Assembly (NCBI GenBank): GCA_050942745.1
Contig: JBMNNX010000011.1
Location: 1 to 49,697 of the forward strand
Direction: 5' to 3'
DNA length: 49,697 bases
DNA from: UBA10939 sp050942745
GTDB taxonomy: Bacteria; Myxococcota; Myxococcia; Myxococcales; UBA5297
Below the pieces are notes generated by a model. It searched no databases, had not been told where the DNA came from, and saw only the letters and a program-made list of their open reading frames with translations. A program made the translations under genes and the position numbers. This document shows positions 8,594-16,295 of this stretch, one piece after another; within the stretch, counting starts at the first letter, position 1, and each line of letters begins with the position of its first letter.

Positions 8594-8866
8594 GGCTCCC
8601 CCGCGGGCGCGGGGATCGACCCCCTCGACCGAGGGCGCGGGCGCGCCTACGGCGGGCTCCCCCGCGGGCGCGGGGATCGACCCCCTCGACCGAGGGCGCG
8701 GGCGCGCCTACGGCGGGCTCCCCCGCGGGCGCGGGGATCGACCCGCGGCTGCCGTGACCGAGCTTTCTTTCGAGTCGGCTTCCCCGCGGGCGCGGGGATC
8801 GACCTCCGCCCGGCGGCCGGACGATGCGCCTGCCGCTGGCTTCCCCCGCGGGCACGGGGATCGAAC
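8594..8866 (+). CRISPR. five-repeat type I-E-like CRISPR mini-array without cas genes
   Basis: Repeats start at 8594, 8655, 8716, 8777 and 8838, exactly 61 bp apart. The conserved 28-bp unit reads GGCTCCCCCGCGG...GCGGGGATCGACC and resembles the type I-E consensus (xxxTTCCCCGCG...GCGGGGATAAACC) with its CCCCGCG/CGCGGGG stem. Spacers are 33 bp (8622-8654, 8683-8715, 8744-8776, 8805-8837). The first two spacers are identical, so one repeat-spacer unit was duplicated. Repeat 4 has one substitution; repeat 5 has an inserted base and two substitutions, marking the right-hand end as the degenerate terminal repeat. No AT-rich leader is visible on the left, where kinase remnant sequence abuts, and no cas gene lies in the window. 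It is probably an orphan or dead array. Confidence 0.88.
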
Positions 8867-8969
8867 GTGAACAAGCAGGGGGATGCCCGTTTCGAGGCGG
8901 GCTTTCGCGCGTGCGCAGCGTGGTCAAGGACGTGAGCGGGCCGGGCGCAATGCGCGAAGGGACAAACTC

Positions 8970-9706
8970 GCGCTGGTAACGGTGGGAATCGAGCGGTCGG
9001 TGACTCACGCGCGATTGAGCAGCATGACCGACGCCCATTCGCGCGACGTGACGCTCGCCCTGTATTCGCTCGTGCTGCGAGGCATGCTCCAGAGCTCTGG
9101 GCAGGGGAAGCGGACTTTCTATTACTTCCCGGGAGAGCGACCGGACAAACAGCTCGCGATGGACTTCGTGAAGGGGCCAGCGCGGGCTGGGGTGGCGACC
9201 GCGAGAGATGCGGATCGAGGGGGGCGAGGCAGGCCAGGCGCGGATCGAGGGGGGCTCAGCGGCGGATCGAGGGGGGTTCGAGGCAGGCCCGGCGCGGATC
9301 GAGGGGGGGGCAGCGGCGGATCGAGTGGGGTTCGAGGCAGCCCCGGCGCGGCTCGAGGGGGGCTCAGCGGCGGATCGAGTGGGGTTCGAGGCGGCCCCGG
9401 CGCGGATCGAGGGGGTTCAGTGACGGATCGAGGGGGCTCTCGGACGAACTGCCGTTCGAGTATCGCAAGCTGATCGCGTCGCTTGGCGCACGGCCCCGGC
9501 GTACTGCTCTGAGGGCAGCCATTCAGACGCTTTGCGCTTGGAGGCCGCTTCGCCCGGCGGATCTCGCTCGCCTCCTCGGAATGCGCTCCGACAACCTTGT
9601 ATGGCGTCATCTCGGACCGATGGTCGAGGAAGGGCTCCTCGAGCGGACCTTTCCGGATACACCGGCGCACCCGGCTCAAGCCTATCGAGCCAAGGCGGAG
9701 GAATGA
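8970..9706 (+). pseudogene. remnant of a winged-helix regulator (AlbA_2/ATP-binding protein type) with internal minisatellite
   Basis: The first frame reads SVTHARLSSMTDAHSRDVTLALYSLVLRGMLQSSGQGKRTFYYFPGERP, in pieces a winged-helix segment as seen near the C-terminus of AlbA_2-domain putative regulators. A low-complexity repeat (9210-9438) follows, then a second winged helix in another frame: FEYRKLIASLGARPRR, RPLRPADLARLLGM, MVEEGLLERTFPDTPAHPAQ, stop at 9704-9706. The two ends are in different frames and the N-terminal Schlafen/AlbA-like domain is missing, so the gene is broken at both the 5' end (towards the CRISPR array) and the middle. A short product from the ATG at 9024 is possible. 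Family assignment is from memory of the motifs. Confidence 0.55.
9210..9438 (+). repeat. G-rich minisatellite, about 54-bp unit
   Basis: About four imperfect units, each built of two CGGATCGAGGGGG-type halves, give an 18-residue peptide period (ARIEGGSAADRGGFEAGP in one frame). The G-runs inside the units vary in length (5, 6, 6 and 8 G), and the flanking coding halves are in different frames. Slippage in these runs is the likely cause of the frame loss. Confidence 0.8.
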
Positions 9707-9852
9707 GCGATCAATGCCCTCGTTGGCTTCGGCAGCGCGTTGATTCGGCTCCTGGCATGCCATCTGAGTGATCCCGGGTGGCGCCGTTCATCTACCCGCC
9801 CTCGGCGAGAACTCGATTTTCAAAGCGGCCTCCGCCGTGGTTGGATGCCGCC

Positions 9853-10728
9853 ATGCGAAACCGCAATCGTCCTCTCCCAGCCGCTGTCCTCGTGCTCCTC
9901 GCGCTCCCGTTGCTCGGCGCCAGGCTCGAAACCGCTCAATGGCCTGGGCTGCCTCCGAACCTCGAGGGCCGGGTGACCGGCTGCGAGCCGCCCTCCGACC
10001 CGAGCGCCTTCGCCGGTGCGGCGCGCTGGCTCGCGGTCGAGGTGGTCGATCTCGCCGGCCGTCCCGTCCCGGAGGCCCTCGTCGAGTTGGTCGCGGCCGA
10101 TGAGCAGACCACCGGCACGGCGGGCAAGGACGGCTGCGAGTCCTTCCTCGATCTCGGGGAGAAGTCCTACGCGATCACGGTGCGAGCCGGGGAGCTGCAG
10201 CCCTCCGAGCCGGTCACGGTGTCGCTGGGCCGCGCGGGCGGCCATTGGTTGCGCGTGATGCTCTCTCCCGGGCTCTCAATACAGGGCCGGGTCCTTGATG
10301 GAGGCGGTTCGCCGGTCGCCGGCGCCGAAATCGTCTGGTCCGAGGTCGAGGCTGAGGTTCCGGAGGCGGCGCTCTTCTCGAAGGAAGCCGCCATCGCCTG
10401 GAAGCAGGGCGGCCGCACGGACGAGGAGGGCCGATTCGTCTTGCGCGGGCTTCGCAAGCGTCCGCACCGGGTCGTGGCGGGGTTGCGCCCGGTGCGTACG
10501 CCGGCCGCGATAGTCGAGCCCTTGGGTGCGCCGGTCGAGCTGGTCCTGAGACGGCCAGCGAGCGAGGGCACGAGCGACCGTGCCGGACCGACCGAGGCCT
10601 CAGCCGAGTCATCGGAGCCGCCGCTCGAGTGGCGAGGCCTTCCCGACTCGCAGCCGACGCCGCCCGCGGGAGCGGCACTGAACGGCGGGGCGGCCGGCCA
10701 GTCGGCGAGCTCCGCTCCGGAGCGGTAG
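9853..10728 (+). CDS. secreted protein with carboxypeptidase-regulatory-like (Ig-like) domains
   Basis: Protein of 291 residues. The N-terminus MRNRNRPLPAAVLVLLALPLLGA is a signal peptide, so the ATG at 9853 is chosen over an upstream one at 9778. Two beta-sandwich segments of the carboxypeptidase-regulatory/DUF-type follow: VEVVDLAGRPVPEALVELVA (about 60-115) and IQGRVLDGGGSPVAGAEIVW (about 140-190), with the usual TDEEGRFVLRGLRKRPHRV. The C-terminal 60 residues are Ser/Pro/Ala-rich and disordered. Such domains occur in adhesion or surface proteins; no enzyme motif is seen. It precedes the cpaB-like genes but with a 340-bp gap. Confidence 0.75.
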   Translation: MRNRNRPLPAAVLVLLALPLLGARLETAQWPGLPPNLEGRVTGCEPPSDPSAFAGAARWLAVEVVDLAGRPVPEALVELVAADEQTTGTAGKDGCESFLDLGEKSYAITVRAGELQPSEPVTVSLGRAGGHWLRVMLSPGLSIQGRVLDGGGSPVAGAEIVWSEVEAEVPEAALFSKEAAIAWKQGGRTDEEGRFVLRGLRKRPHRVVAGLRPVRTPAAIVEPLGAPVELVLRRPASEGTSDRAGPTEASAESSEPPLEWRGLPDSQPTPPAGAALNGGAAGQSASSAPER

Positions 10729-11068
10729 GGGCGCCGGCCACGCGGCGATCCACTTCGCTCTTCGGCTCTTCTCAGCCCTCGTAGCGTGTCCCTGAGCGGC
10801 TCGCGCCGCCGAGAGCGTCCTCGGTCGAGGCGTGGCGGCTGTACGGACCAACCGCATACGACGCGCGTGATGCCCGGGGCTCGCGCGCCCTCGGCGAGAG
10901 ACGCCAGGGCGGCAGAGTCCGAGTCGCGGGCTTCTTTCCGCGCACGCCCGGCGAGGTGGTGGTGTCTTGGAGAGGCGGGCTCGGCGGGATGTTTCTCCCG
11001 TTGAATCGCCGTACCCTGGCTGCCAGCCGGCGAAGTGTCCGCCATCGAATCAGGTCAAGGAGCAGACC
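10729..11068. other. intergenic before the cpaB-like genes
   Basis: No plausible gene was found; open frames are arginine-rich on both strands. It should contain the promoter for the cpaB cluster, but I see no clear sigma-70 or sigma-54 box. AAGGAG just before 11069 is the ribosome binding site of the next gene. Confidence 0.35.
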
Positions 11069-11895
11069 ATGTCCCTCTTCAAGTGGCCTCTCGCGCTGCT
11101 CGCGCTCCTCCTCGCCGCCGCTTGCACCAGGGCCGGCGCGCCAGTGACGGTCCTCGCCGCCGCGTCCGATCTCGACGAGGGAACGCCTCTCGAACGCGAG
11201 CTGGTCGTCGAGGTCCGGGTTCCCGCGGCGCTCGCCACCGAGAACGCGGTGCGGCCCGAGGGCCTTGAGGCCCTCATCGGCCGTCCGATTCGCATCCCGC
11301 TGCGCAAGGGCGATCTCCTGCTCACGTCCCTCTTCGCTCGCGCCAGGAGAGGCTCTCGCCCCTCGTCCAGAAGAAGGGTAGGGCAGTCAGCTTGAGCGTC
11401 TCGGGCGCCGAGGGGATCCACGCGGGCGATCGCGTCGATGTCCTGGCGGTGCTCAAGGCCCCGGCCACCGGCGAGTGGACGACTCAGACCGCGGTCCAGA
11501 ACGTCGTCGTTCTGTCGGTAGGACCGCAGAGCCCCCGGACCGACGACAACCACGGCTTCGCGCTGCGCCGCGTGACCCTGCTCGTGCTGCCCGAGGAGGC
11601 CGAGAGCCTGCTGCTCGCAGGCCAGATCGGAGGACTGCACCTGACCGTCCGCAACCGCGATGACCTGGTGGTGCAGCAGGCGCGCAGCCTGGTGACGGCC
11701 CAGACCCTGGTGAGCGGTGTGCGTGCCCGCGCCCTCGAGGAGCTGCGGCTGCGCACTCTGCACAAAGCGCTCGGCCCGCGGGCTCCGGACCCGGCGGCGG
11801 CCGCCGTGCCCGAGCCGACCGCGCAGGCCGGCGCGCCGGCTTCAACCCCACAGGTCCCTCCCGCCCCTCGGCTCCCTTCGCGCGATGAGCCCTGA
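11069..11895 (+). pseudogene. cpaB: CpaB-like pilus assembly lipoprotein (copy 1), frameshifted
   Basis: The ATG at 11069 follows AAGGAG. The N-terminus MSLFKWPLALLALLLAAACT is a lipoprotein signal with Cys in the lipobox. Then comes a SAF-like segment (VTVLAAASDLDEGTPLERE ... IGRPIRIPLRKGDLLL). The frame breaks at 11339-11345: reading CGC CAG GAG in the next frame continues RQERLSPLVQKKGRAVSLSV and the RcpC/CpaB core GIHAGDRVDVLAVL, TAVQNVVVLSVG, RRVTLLVLPEEAESLLLA, to a stop at 11895. Two extra bases (CG) in CTCGCGCC explain the shift. CpaB/RcpC proteins act in Flp/tight-adherence pilus secretion in the periplasm. The downstream frame could be translated separately from the TTG at 11392. 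It overlaps no neighbour; a cpaB-like paralogue follows 31 bp later. Confidence 0.72.
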
Positions 11896-11926
11896 GCTCG
11901 CGGACCCCGGAACGCGAGGAGTCGCC

Positions 11927-12762
11927 ATGATCCGCCTCTCGACCTGCGGACGCACCGCCCTGTCGCTCGCGCTGCTCCTTGCCTCGCTCGCTTGTGGCGA
12001 GGCCGGACCCGAGTCTCGTCACGTTGTGCTCGTCGCCGCCGGCCCGCTCGAGGCCGGCACCGCGCTCGAGTCGCAGATGCTCACTCGGCTCGCGCTTCCC
12101 GAGCGAGAGCTACGCCCCGGGATGGTTCGCGCCTCCGAGCTCGTCGCGGTGCGCGGGCAGCGGCTGGCCGTCGCCCTCGCGGCAGGCGACCCGCTTCCTC
12201 GCTCCGCGCTGGTGCCCGCCGGGATGCCGCTCGAGCTCGGGGAGACGCTCGAGGCTGGGCGGCGGGCGATGACGCTGCCGGTCTTCGCCGCCGACGAGGT
12301 CTGTCGGGGCGATCGCGTGGACGTGCTCGCGAGCCTCTCGGCCTCGAGCGCGTCTGAGCCGACGATGGTGACGCTGCTCTCCAACGTGTTGGTGCTCGCG
12401 GTCGAAGACGCGCGCCCCCATCCGTTGCGGGAGGAGGGCTCCGGCGCGCGCGCGGTGACCTTCGCCGTCGAGCCGGCCGACGCCGAGCTGCTTGCACTCG
12501 CCCTCGGCGAGGGGACGGTGGCTTTCTACGTGACGCTGCGAAACGCCGAAGACTCGGCTACCGCTGAGGACAGCACGCGCTCGACCGCATCGAGCTTGAT
12601 GACCGAGCGCTCGTCCGGCCTTTGCAGGCGCTGCGCTACCGGACGATCCAGATCATCCGCGGCAGCGACTCGAAGACCGTCAGCTCCTGGGGCCTCAACG
12701 GACTCGGCGTCGCGGGGGCTCGCGGTGGCGTTGGCCTCCTAACTAACAGCTCCCCCTGTTAG
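11927..12762 (+). pseudogene. cpaB: CpaB-like pilus assembly lipoprotein (copy 2), 3' frameshift
   Basis: The ATG at 11927 follows GCGAGGAG. The signal ALSLALLLASLACGE ends in a lipobox Cys. The SAF-like segment (VVLVAAGPLEAGTALESQ, VRGQRLAVALAAGDPLPRS) is followed by the CpaB core GDRVDVLASL, LLSNVLVLAVED and AVTFAVEPADAELLALALGE. Between 12568 and 12577 the frame is lost: the original frame goes on to 12742 with random Ser/Arg-rich sequence, while the next frame holds the proper CpaB end LRYRTIQIIRGSDSKTVSSW and stops at 12762 within a hairpin. It is similar in plan to copy 1 but not a recent duplicate. Paired CpaB-like lipoproteins suggest a duplicated pilus-assembly accessory; no other Flp/Tad gene is present. 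Confidence 0.68.
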
Positions 12763-12764
12763 TT
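12741..12764. terminator. perfect hairpin with stop codons in all six frames
   Basis: AACTAACAG / CTGTTAGTT form a perfect 9-bp stem with a 6-base loop. With the T at 12740 it places TAA, TAA and TAG in the three plus frames (12740, 12744, 12760) and stops in all three minus frames. It is AT-rich against its surroundings and has no T-tract. It could be a terminator, a translation-blocking element or the scar of a past insertion. Confidence 0.6.
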
Positions 12765-13237
12765 CAAGGCCACAGCCGGCCAACGGGCCGGTCTCTCGCT
12801 CGGGGCGGGCGGCTCCACGCCCTCGCAGGCAGAGCCGCAGCCCATTGGCAATGCGGTGGAACGAGAGGCCGCACCGCAGCGGCTGATGGAGCCTGCGCTC
12901 GGCGGACCGAAGCTCGGACGGATCCTCGTGCGCGACGTGCAGGGCAGGCTCGAGCCGTTGCCGGTGCGCGCGCTGCGCGTGATGGCCCACGTCGAGGGCC
13001 CGCGGGCGCGGACCGTAGTCGACTACGTCGTCGAAAACCCCTACTCGCGGGTCCTCGAAGGGACGCTGCGCTACCCGCTGCCGCACGACGCGACTCCCGC
13101 ATACTTCGCGACCTTCCTCGGCTCACCGCCGATCGACACGGCCGACTTCGCCCGGGCCCCGGACCGCGTGCTTCCGGCGCTCGCCGACGACGCGGGCGCG
13201 ACCGCGCGGCTCACCTCGCTCGTCCCCGGCGCGGGTC
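12763..13237 (+). pseudogene. displaced N-terminal part of the VIT-VWA gene
   Basis: This frame carries the first half of a VIT domain (RTVVDYVVENPYSRVLEGTL, RYPLPHDATPAYFATFLG) and belongs to the gene that continues at 13238 in the next frame. The junction is near 13230: LVPG here should join RVVPREQGTQVYEKIVRKK of the other frame, and one extra G in GGCGCGG explains the shift. A GTG or ATG start near 12856-12886 is possible, but the frame is open back to the hairpin at 12762 with no signal peptide, so the true 5' end may be lost. Confidence 0.65.
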
Positions 13238-15748
13238 GTGCCCCGCGAGCAAGGGACTCAGGTCTACGAGAAGATCGTCCGCAAGAAGGTCGATCCCGCG
13301 CTGCTCGAGTGGGCCGGCGGCAACGACTTCGAGGCGCGCGTCTACCCGATCCCGCCTCGCAGCCTGAAGCGCGTCGTGCTCGTCTACGAGCAGACCCTGC
13401 TGTTCGAGGGTGGCAAGGCGCACCTCTCCTTGCCGCTGCCCGAGCGCCCAGTGCCGCAGGCCGAGGCCCACCTCTATGTGGACGAGGAGAAGGCTCAAAT
13501 CGAGGCGCTGAGCCTTGCCGGCGCCGACGCGCGCGCGGCCATCGGCGAGAAGCAGGGCAGCTTCCGCGCGGCGCGCCTTGACCTGTCAGGCCGCGCTTTC
13601 GAGGGCGCGCTGTCGCTGTCGATGCGCCCGCCCGATGCTCGCGCCCAGTTCATCGTCGGCGGCGGGGACGCGGCGCTGCCTGGTCGTTTCGTCTTCGGGC
13701 GCCTTTTCCCCGACGTGCCCGATCGCGAGATCCCGAAGCCGACCGGCGAGGCGGTCTTCGTCGTCGACACCTCGCTCTCCGAGGACGGGGATCGGGCGCA
13801 ACTTGCCGGGCAGATGCTCGAGGCGGTGCTCACTTTCGACGAGACGATCTCGCGCTTCAACGTGATGCTCTTCGACGTCCGCGCGAAGTGGCTCTTTCCG
13901 GCGGGCCTGCGCGAGAACACGCCTGCGGCGCGCTCCGAGGCGCTGCGCCGGCTTACCGCCATCGAGCGCGAGGGGGCGACCAACTTCCAGGCTGCGCTCG
14001 AGCTCCTCGATGCGACCGAGTGGCTGCCGGCAGAGGCGACCGCGTTCCTGCTCTCCGACGGCCAGATCACCTGGGGCGAGAGCTCTTCGCGACGATTGCT
14101 CGCCGCGGCTCGGCGCGCCGGCGCGCTGAGGTGGATTGGCTACCGGTTTGGCGAGGCGGCGGTGAACAGGGAGCTGTTACAGGCGCTCACGCGGCGAAAT
14201 GGCCAGGTGGTGAGCTGCCTGTCGGCCGATCAGGTCGCCGCGGCGGCGCGCGCGCACCGGCGCTCGCTGCTCTCGGTCGAGTCGATCCGGGTCGAGGGCG
14301 TAGAGCTCCACGACTACGTGGTCCGCGGAAACCCGCAGGCGATCTTCCCGGGTCAGGAGATCCAGATCGCCGGCCGCGCCCTGGGGAAGGCCGATGAGGC
14401 TGCCATAGTGATCGATGGACTCCTCGACGGCCGTCCGGTGCGGCTGCGCCATCCGTTCCGGGGCGAGGGGCGCGACATGCTCGCCCCGCGCGCCTGGGCC
14501 GAGCTGCACGTCGAGCGCCTCTTGTCCTTCGGGAGCGCCAAGCTCGATAGGCTCACCATCGCGCTCTCGCAGCACTTCGGCCTGACCAACCGGCTCGCCT
14601 CGCTGCTCGTGCTCGAGGCGGACGAGGAGTACCCGCGCTACGAGATCGCCCACGAGCAGGTGAGCCTGGCCGAGGTGGAGGCGGAGGCCAAGCGCGCCCT
14701 GACCCAGGCCGACGTGGCCGAGGCCGGCCTGGATCTGTCGCCATTGAGCCCGCTGGCCCGCGAGCTGATCGCGAGCCTGCGCGATTCGTCGAAGCCGAGC
14801 GGGTTGGCGGCGCTGGAGCTGCGGCCGCTCGCCGGCGGCAGGCGCCGGACGCTGGCCGAGCTCTTCCTCCGCGAGCGGCGTGCGCGGAGGCCAGACGACG
14901 TCCTTCCGCTCTTCGAGCTGAGTCGCGTGCGTCGCGACGCGGGGGACGCTTTGGGCGCGGTGCGGGCGATCTCCTCAGTCGTCGAGCTGCGCCCCCAGGA
15001 CCCCGAGGCGCTGCGCGGGACGGGCTTCGTGCTGCTCGCGCAGGGCTTCGCGCGGCCTGCGGCGCAGGTGCTCGGCAGGCTGCGCGGCATCCGGTCATTC
15101 GAGGTGCAGAGCTTCATCGAGGAGGCGAGCGCGCTCGAGGAGGCGGGGATGCTGTCCGGCGCCGCGCGCAACTATGAGCTCGTGCTCGCCAGGAAGTGGG
15201 AGCGCCACGCCGAGGTCGTCGAGGCGGCGCGGCAGCACTACATGCAGCTCCTGACGCGGCTGCAGGCCGGCTCGGGGCAATCGGAGCGCGCGCGGCAGCT
15301 CGTCGCGGAGCGGCTCGCGCAGCTCAAGCCCGGGCTACAGGCCGACCTGCAGGTGACCATGCACTGGAACGTCGACGACATCGACATCGACCTGTGGGTC
15401 CGCGGGCCGGGCGGCGAGGTGTGCGACTACAGGAATCCCCGGACCGCCTCGGGCGGACGGCTCTTCTGGGACACCCGCACCGGCTACGGGCCGGAGATCT
15501 TCCAGCAGTATCGGGTTCGCCCCGGGGACTACGTCGCGAAGGTCCACTACTTCGCGAACAACAGCGAGCAGTGGGCCGTCCCGGCGGTCGCGCTGGGCAT
15601 CCTCGACGAGTACCCGTGGGACCCGGCTCGCCACCGGAGGCGCTTCGCCGTCGAGCTGCTCACGGACCAGGGCCGCTCCGTGCGCGACCTCTTCGTGTTC
15701 ACGGCAGCCGGTTCGTCAGGCCTGCTGGCAGGGGAGGGGCCGGAGTAG
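13238..15748 (+). CDS. VIT/VWA domain protein with helical repeats and C-terminal DUF2135
   Basis: The open frame of 836 residues begins inside a VIT domain (TQVYEKIVRKKVDPALLEWA, ARVYPIPPRSLKRVVLVYEQ). A VWA domain follows with a MIDAS-like set: DTSLS (DxSxS) at about 172, GATNFQAAL and LLSDGQITWG. The middle (about 500-690) is helical and repeat-like, with a TPR-type segment (LFELSRVRRDAGDALGAVRA ... RPQDPEALRGTGFVLLAQG). The C-terminus (about 700-836) resembles DUF2135 of YfaP-like proteins: WNVDDIDIDLWVRGPGGE, DTRTGYGPEIFQQYRVRPGD. Such proteins are extracytoplasmic and metal-dependent in adhesion. The N-terminal VIT part lies in another frame (12763-13237), so the gene is frameshifted as sequenced. 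The GTG at 13238 is only a formal start. Confidence 0.75.
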   Translation: MPREQGTQVYEKIVRKKVDPALLEWAGGNDFEARVYPIPPRSLKRVVLVYEQTLLFEGGKAHLSLPLPERPVPQAEAHLYVDEEKAQIEALSLAGADARAAIGEKQGSFRAARLDLSGRAFEGALSLSMRPPDARAQFIVGGGDAALPGRFVFGRLFPDVPDREIPKPTGEAVFVVDTSLSEDGDRAQLAGQMLEAVLTFDETISRFNVMLFDVRAKWLFPAGLRENTPAARSEALRRLTAIEREGATNFQAALELLDATEWLPAEATAFLLSDGQITWGESSSRRLLAAARRAGALRWIGYRFGEAAVNRELLQALTRRNGQVVSCLSADQVAAAARAHRRSLLSVESIRVEGVELHDYVVRGNPQAIFPGQEIQIAGRALGKADEAAIVIDGLLDGRPVRLRHPFRGEGRDMLAPRAWAELHVERLLSFGSAKLDRLTIALSQHFGLTNRLASLLVLEADEEYPRYEIAHEQVSLAEVEAEAKRALTQADVAEAGLDLSPLSPLARELIASLRDSSKPSGLAALELRPLAGGRRRTLAELFLRERRARRPDDVLPLFELSRVRRDAGDALGAVRAISSVVELRPQDPEALRGTGFVLLAQGFARPAAQVLGRLRGIRSFEVQSFIEEASALEEAGMLSGAARNYELVLARKWERHAEVVEAARQHYMQLLTRLQAGSGQSERARQLVAERLAQLKPGLQADLQVTMHWNVDDIDIDLWVRGPGGEVCDYRNPRTASGGRLFWDTRTGYGPEIFQQYRVRPGDYVAKVHYFANNSEQWAVPAVALGILDEYPWDPARHRRRFAVELLTDQGRSVRDLFVFTAAGSSGLLAGEGPE

Positions 15749-15798
15749 CGCCTGCCGGGCGACCCGCGGCCAGAGTCCCAGGCTTTGGGCGGCCCGGC

Positions 15799-16143
15799 CT
15801 ACGAGCGATCTTCGAGCGTGGCGAAGAACGCGTCCTCCGACTGGGGCAGCGGCTGGTCGAACTTGAGCGCCATCGCGTAGCGCCACTGGCGTCCCGGCTC
15901 GAGGCGCTCGACGCGCACGACCTCGCCGTGCCCCTTGCGGACGCTGCCCGGGTCCTCGGAGACGTGGAAGGTGACCTCCAGCCGCTCGCCGACCTCGAAC
16001 TTGCTGTTGCTCAGAAACAGAGTTCCCGACGCGCTCACGTCACGCGTGACGCCGATGCGCTCTTTGCGGTGTGCGGAGTCGATCTGGACCACGACGGCGA
16101 CGACGTGGCGCTCCGCTTGGCGACCGTTCGTGTTGAGGGACAT
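15799..16143 (-). CDS. PilZ domain protein
   Basis: Protein of 114 residues. The ATG at 16143 has GGAG 8 bases upstream and starts MSLNTNGRQAERH; the frame is open further upstream but the extension is Arg/Ser-rich. Features of a PilZ-type beta-barrel are seen: TRDVSASGTLFLSNSKFEVG (the D/NxSxxG element), a central GERLEVTFHV strand and GEVVRVERLEPGRQWRYAMA, LKFDQPL. The canonical RxxxR c-di-GMP motif is weak (the N-terminal ERHVVAV replaces it), so ligand binding is uncertain. It could be an effector for the HD-GYP protein encoded at 32967, by inference only. Confidence 0.75.
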   Translation of the reverse strand: MSLNTNGRQAERHVVAVVVQIDSAHRKERIGVTRDVSASGTLFLSNSKFEVGERLEVTFHVSEDPGSVRKGHGEVVRVERLEPGRQWRYAMALKFDQPLPQSEDAFFATLEDRS

Positions 16144-16295
16144 TCGAAGGCTCCATCGACGGTTCGATTGCGAGGGAGAGCGCTTCGGCGCCTCCAAGGC
16201 TCAGCCATCTCTCGCTCGACGATGAGTATCGCGAAGCTTTGTCGCCTGGTCGATGCTCGATGTTGCTTCGCGTCGGCCTCGAACCGCGAAAGCCC

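Noticed and set aside
8647..8874. Short open frames with DPRARGGS / SIPAPAGKP peptides
   Set aside because: They are translations of the CRISPR repeats, not genes.
9200..9440. Possible tRNA T-arm-like GGTTCGAG motifs
   Set aside because: They belong to the minisatellite unit and lack the rest of a cloverleaf.
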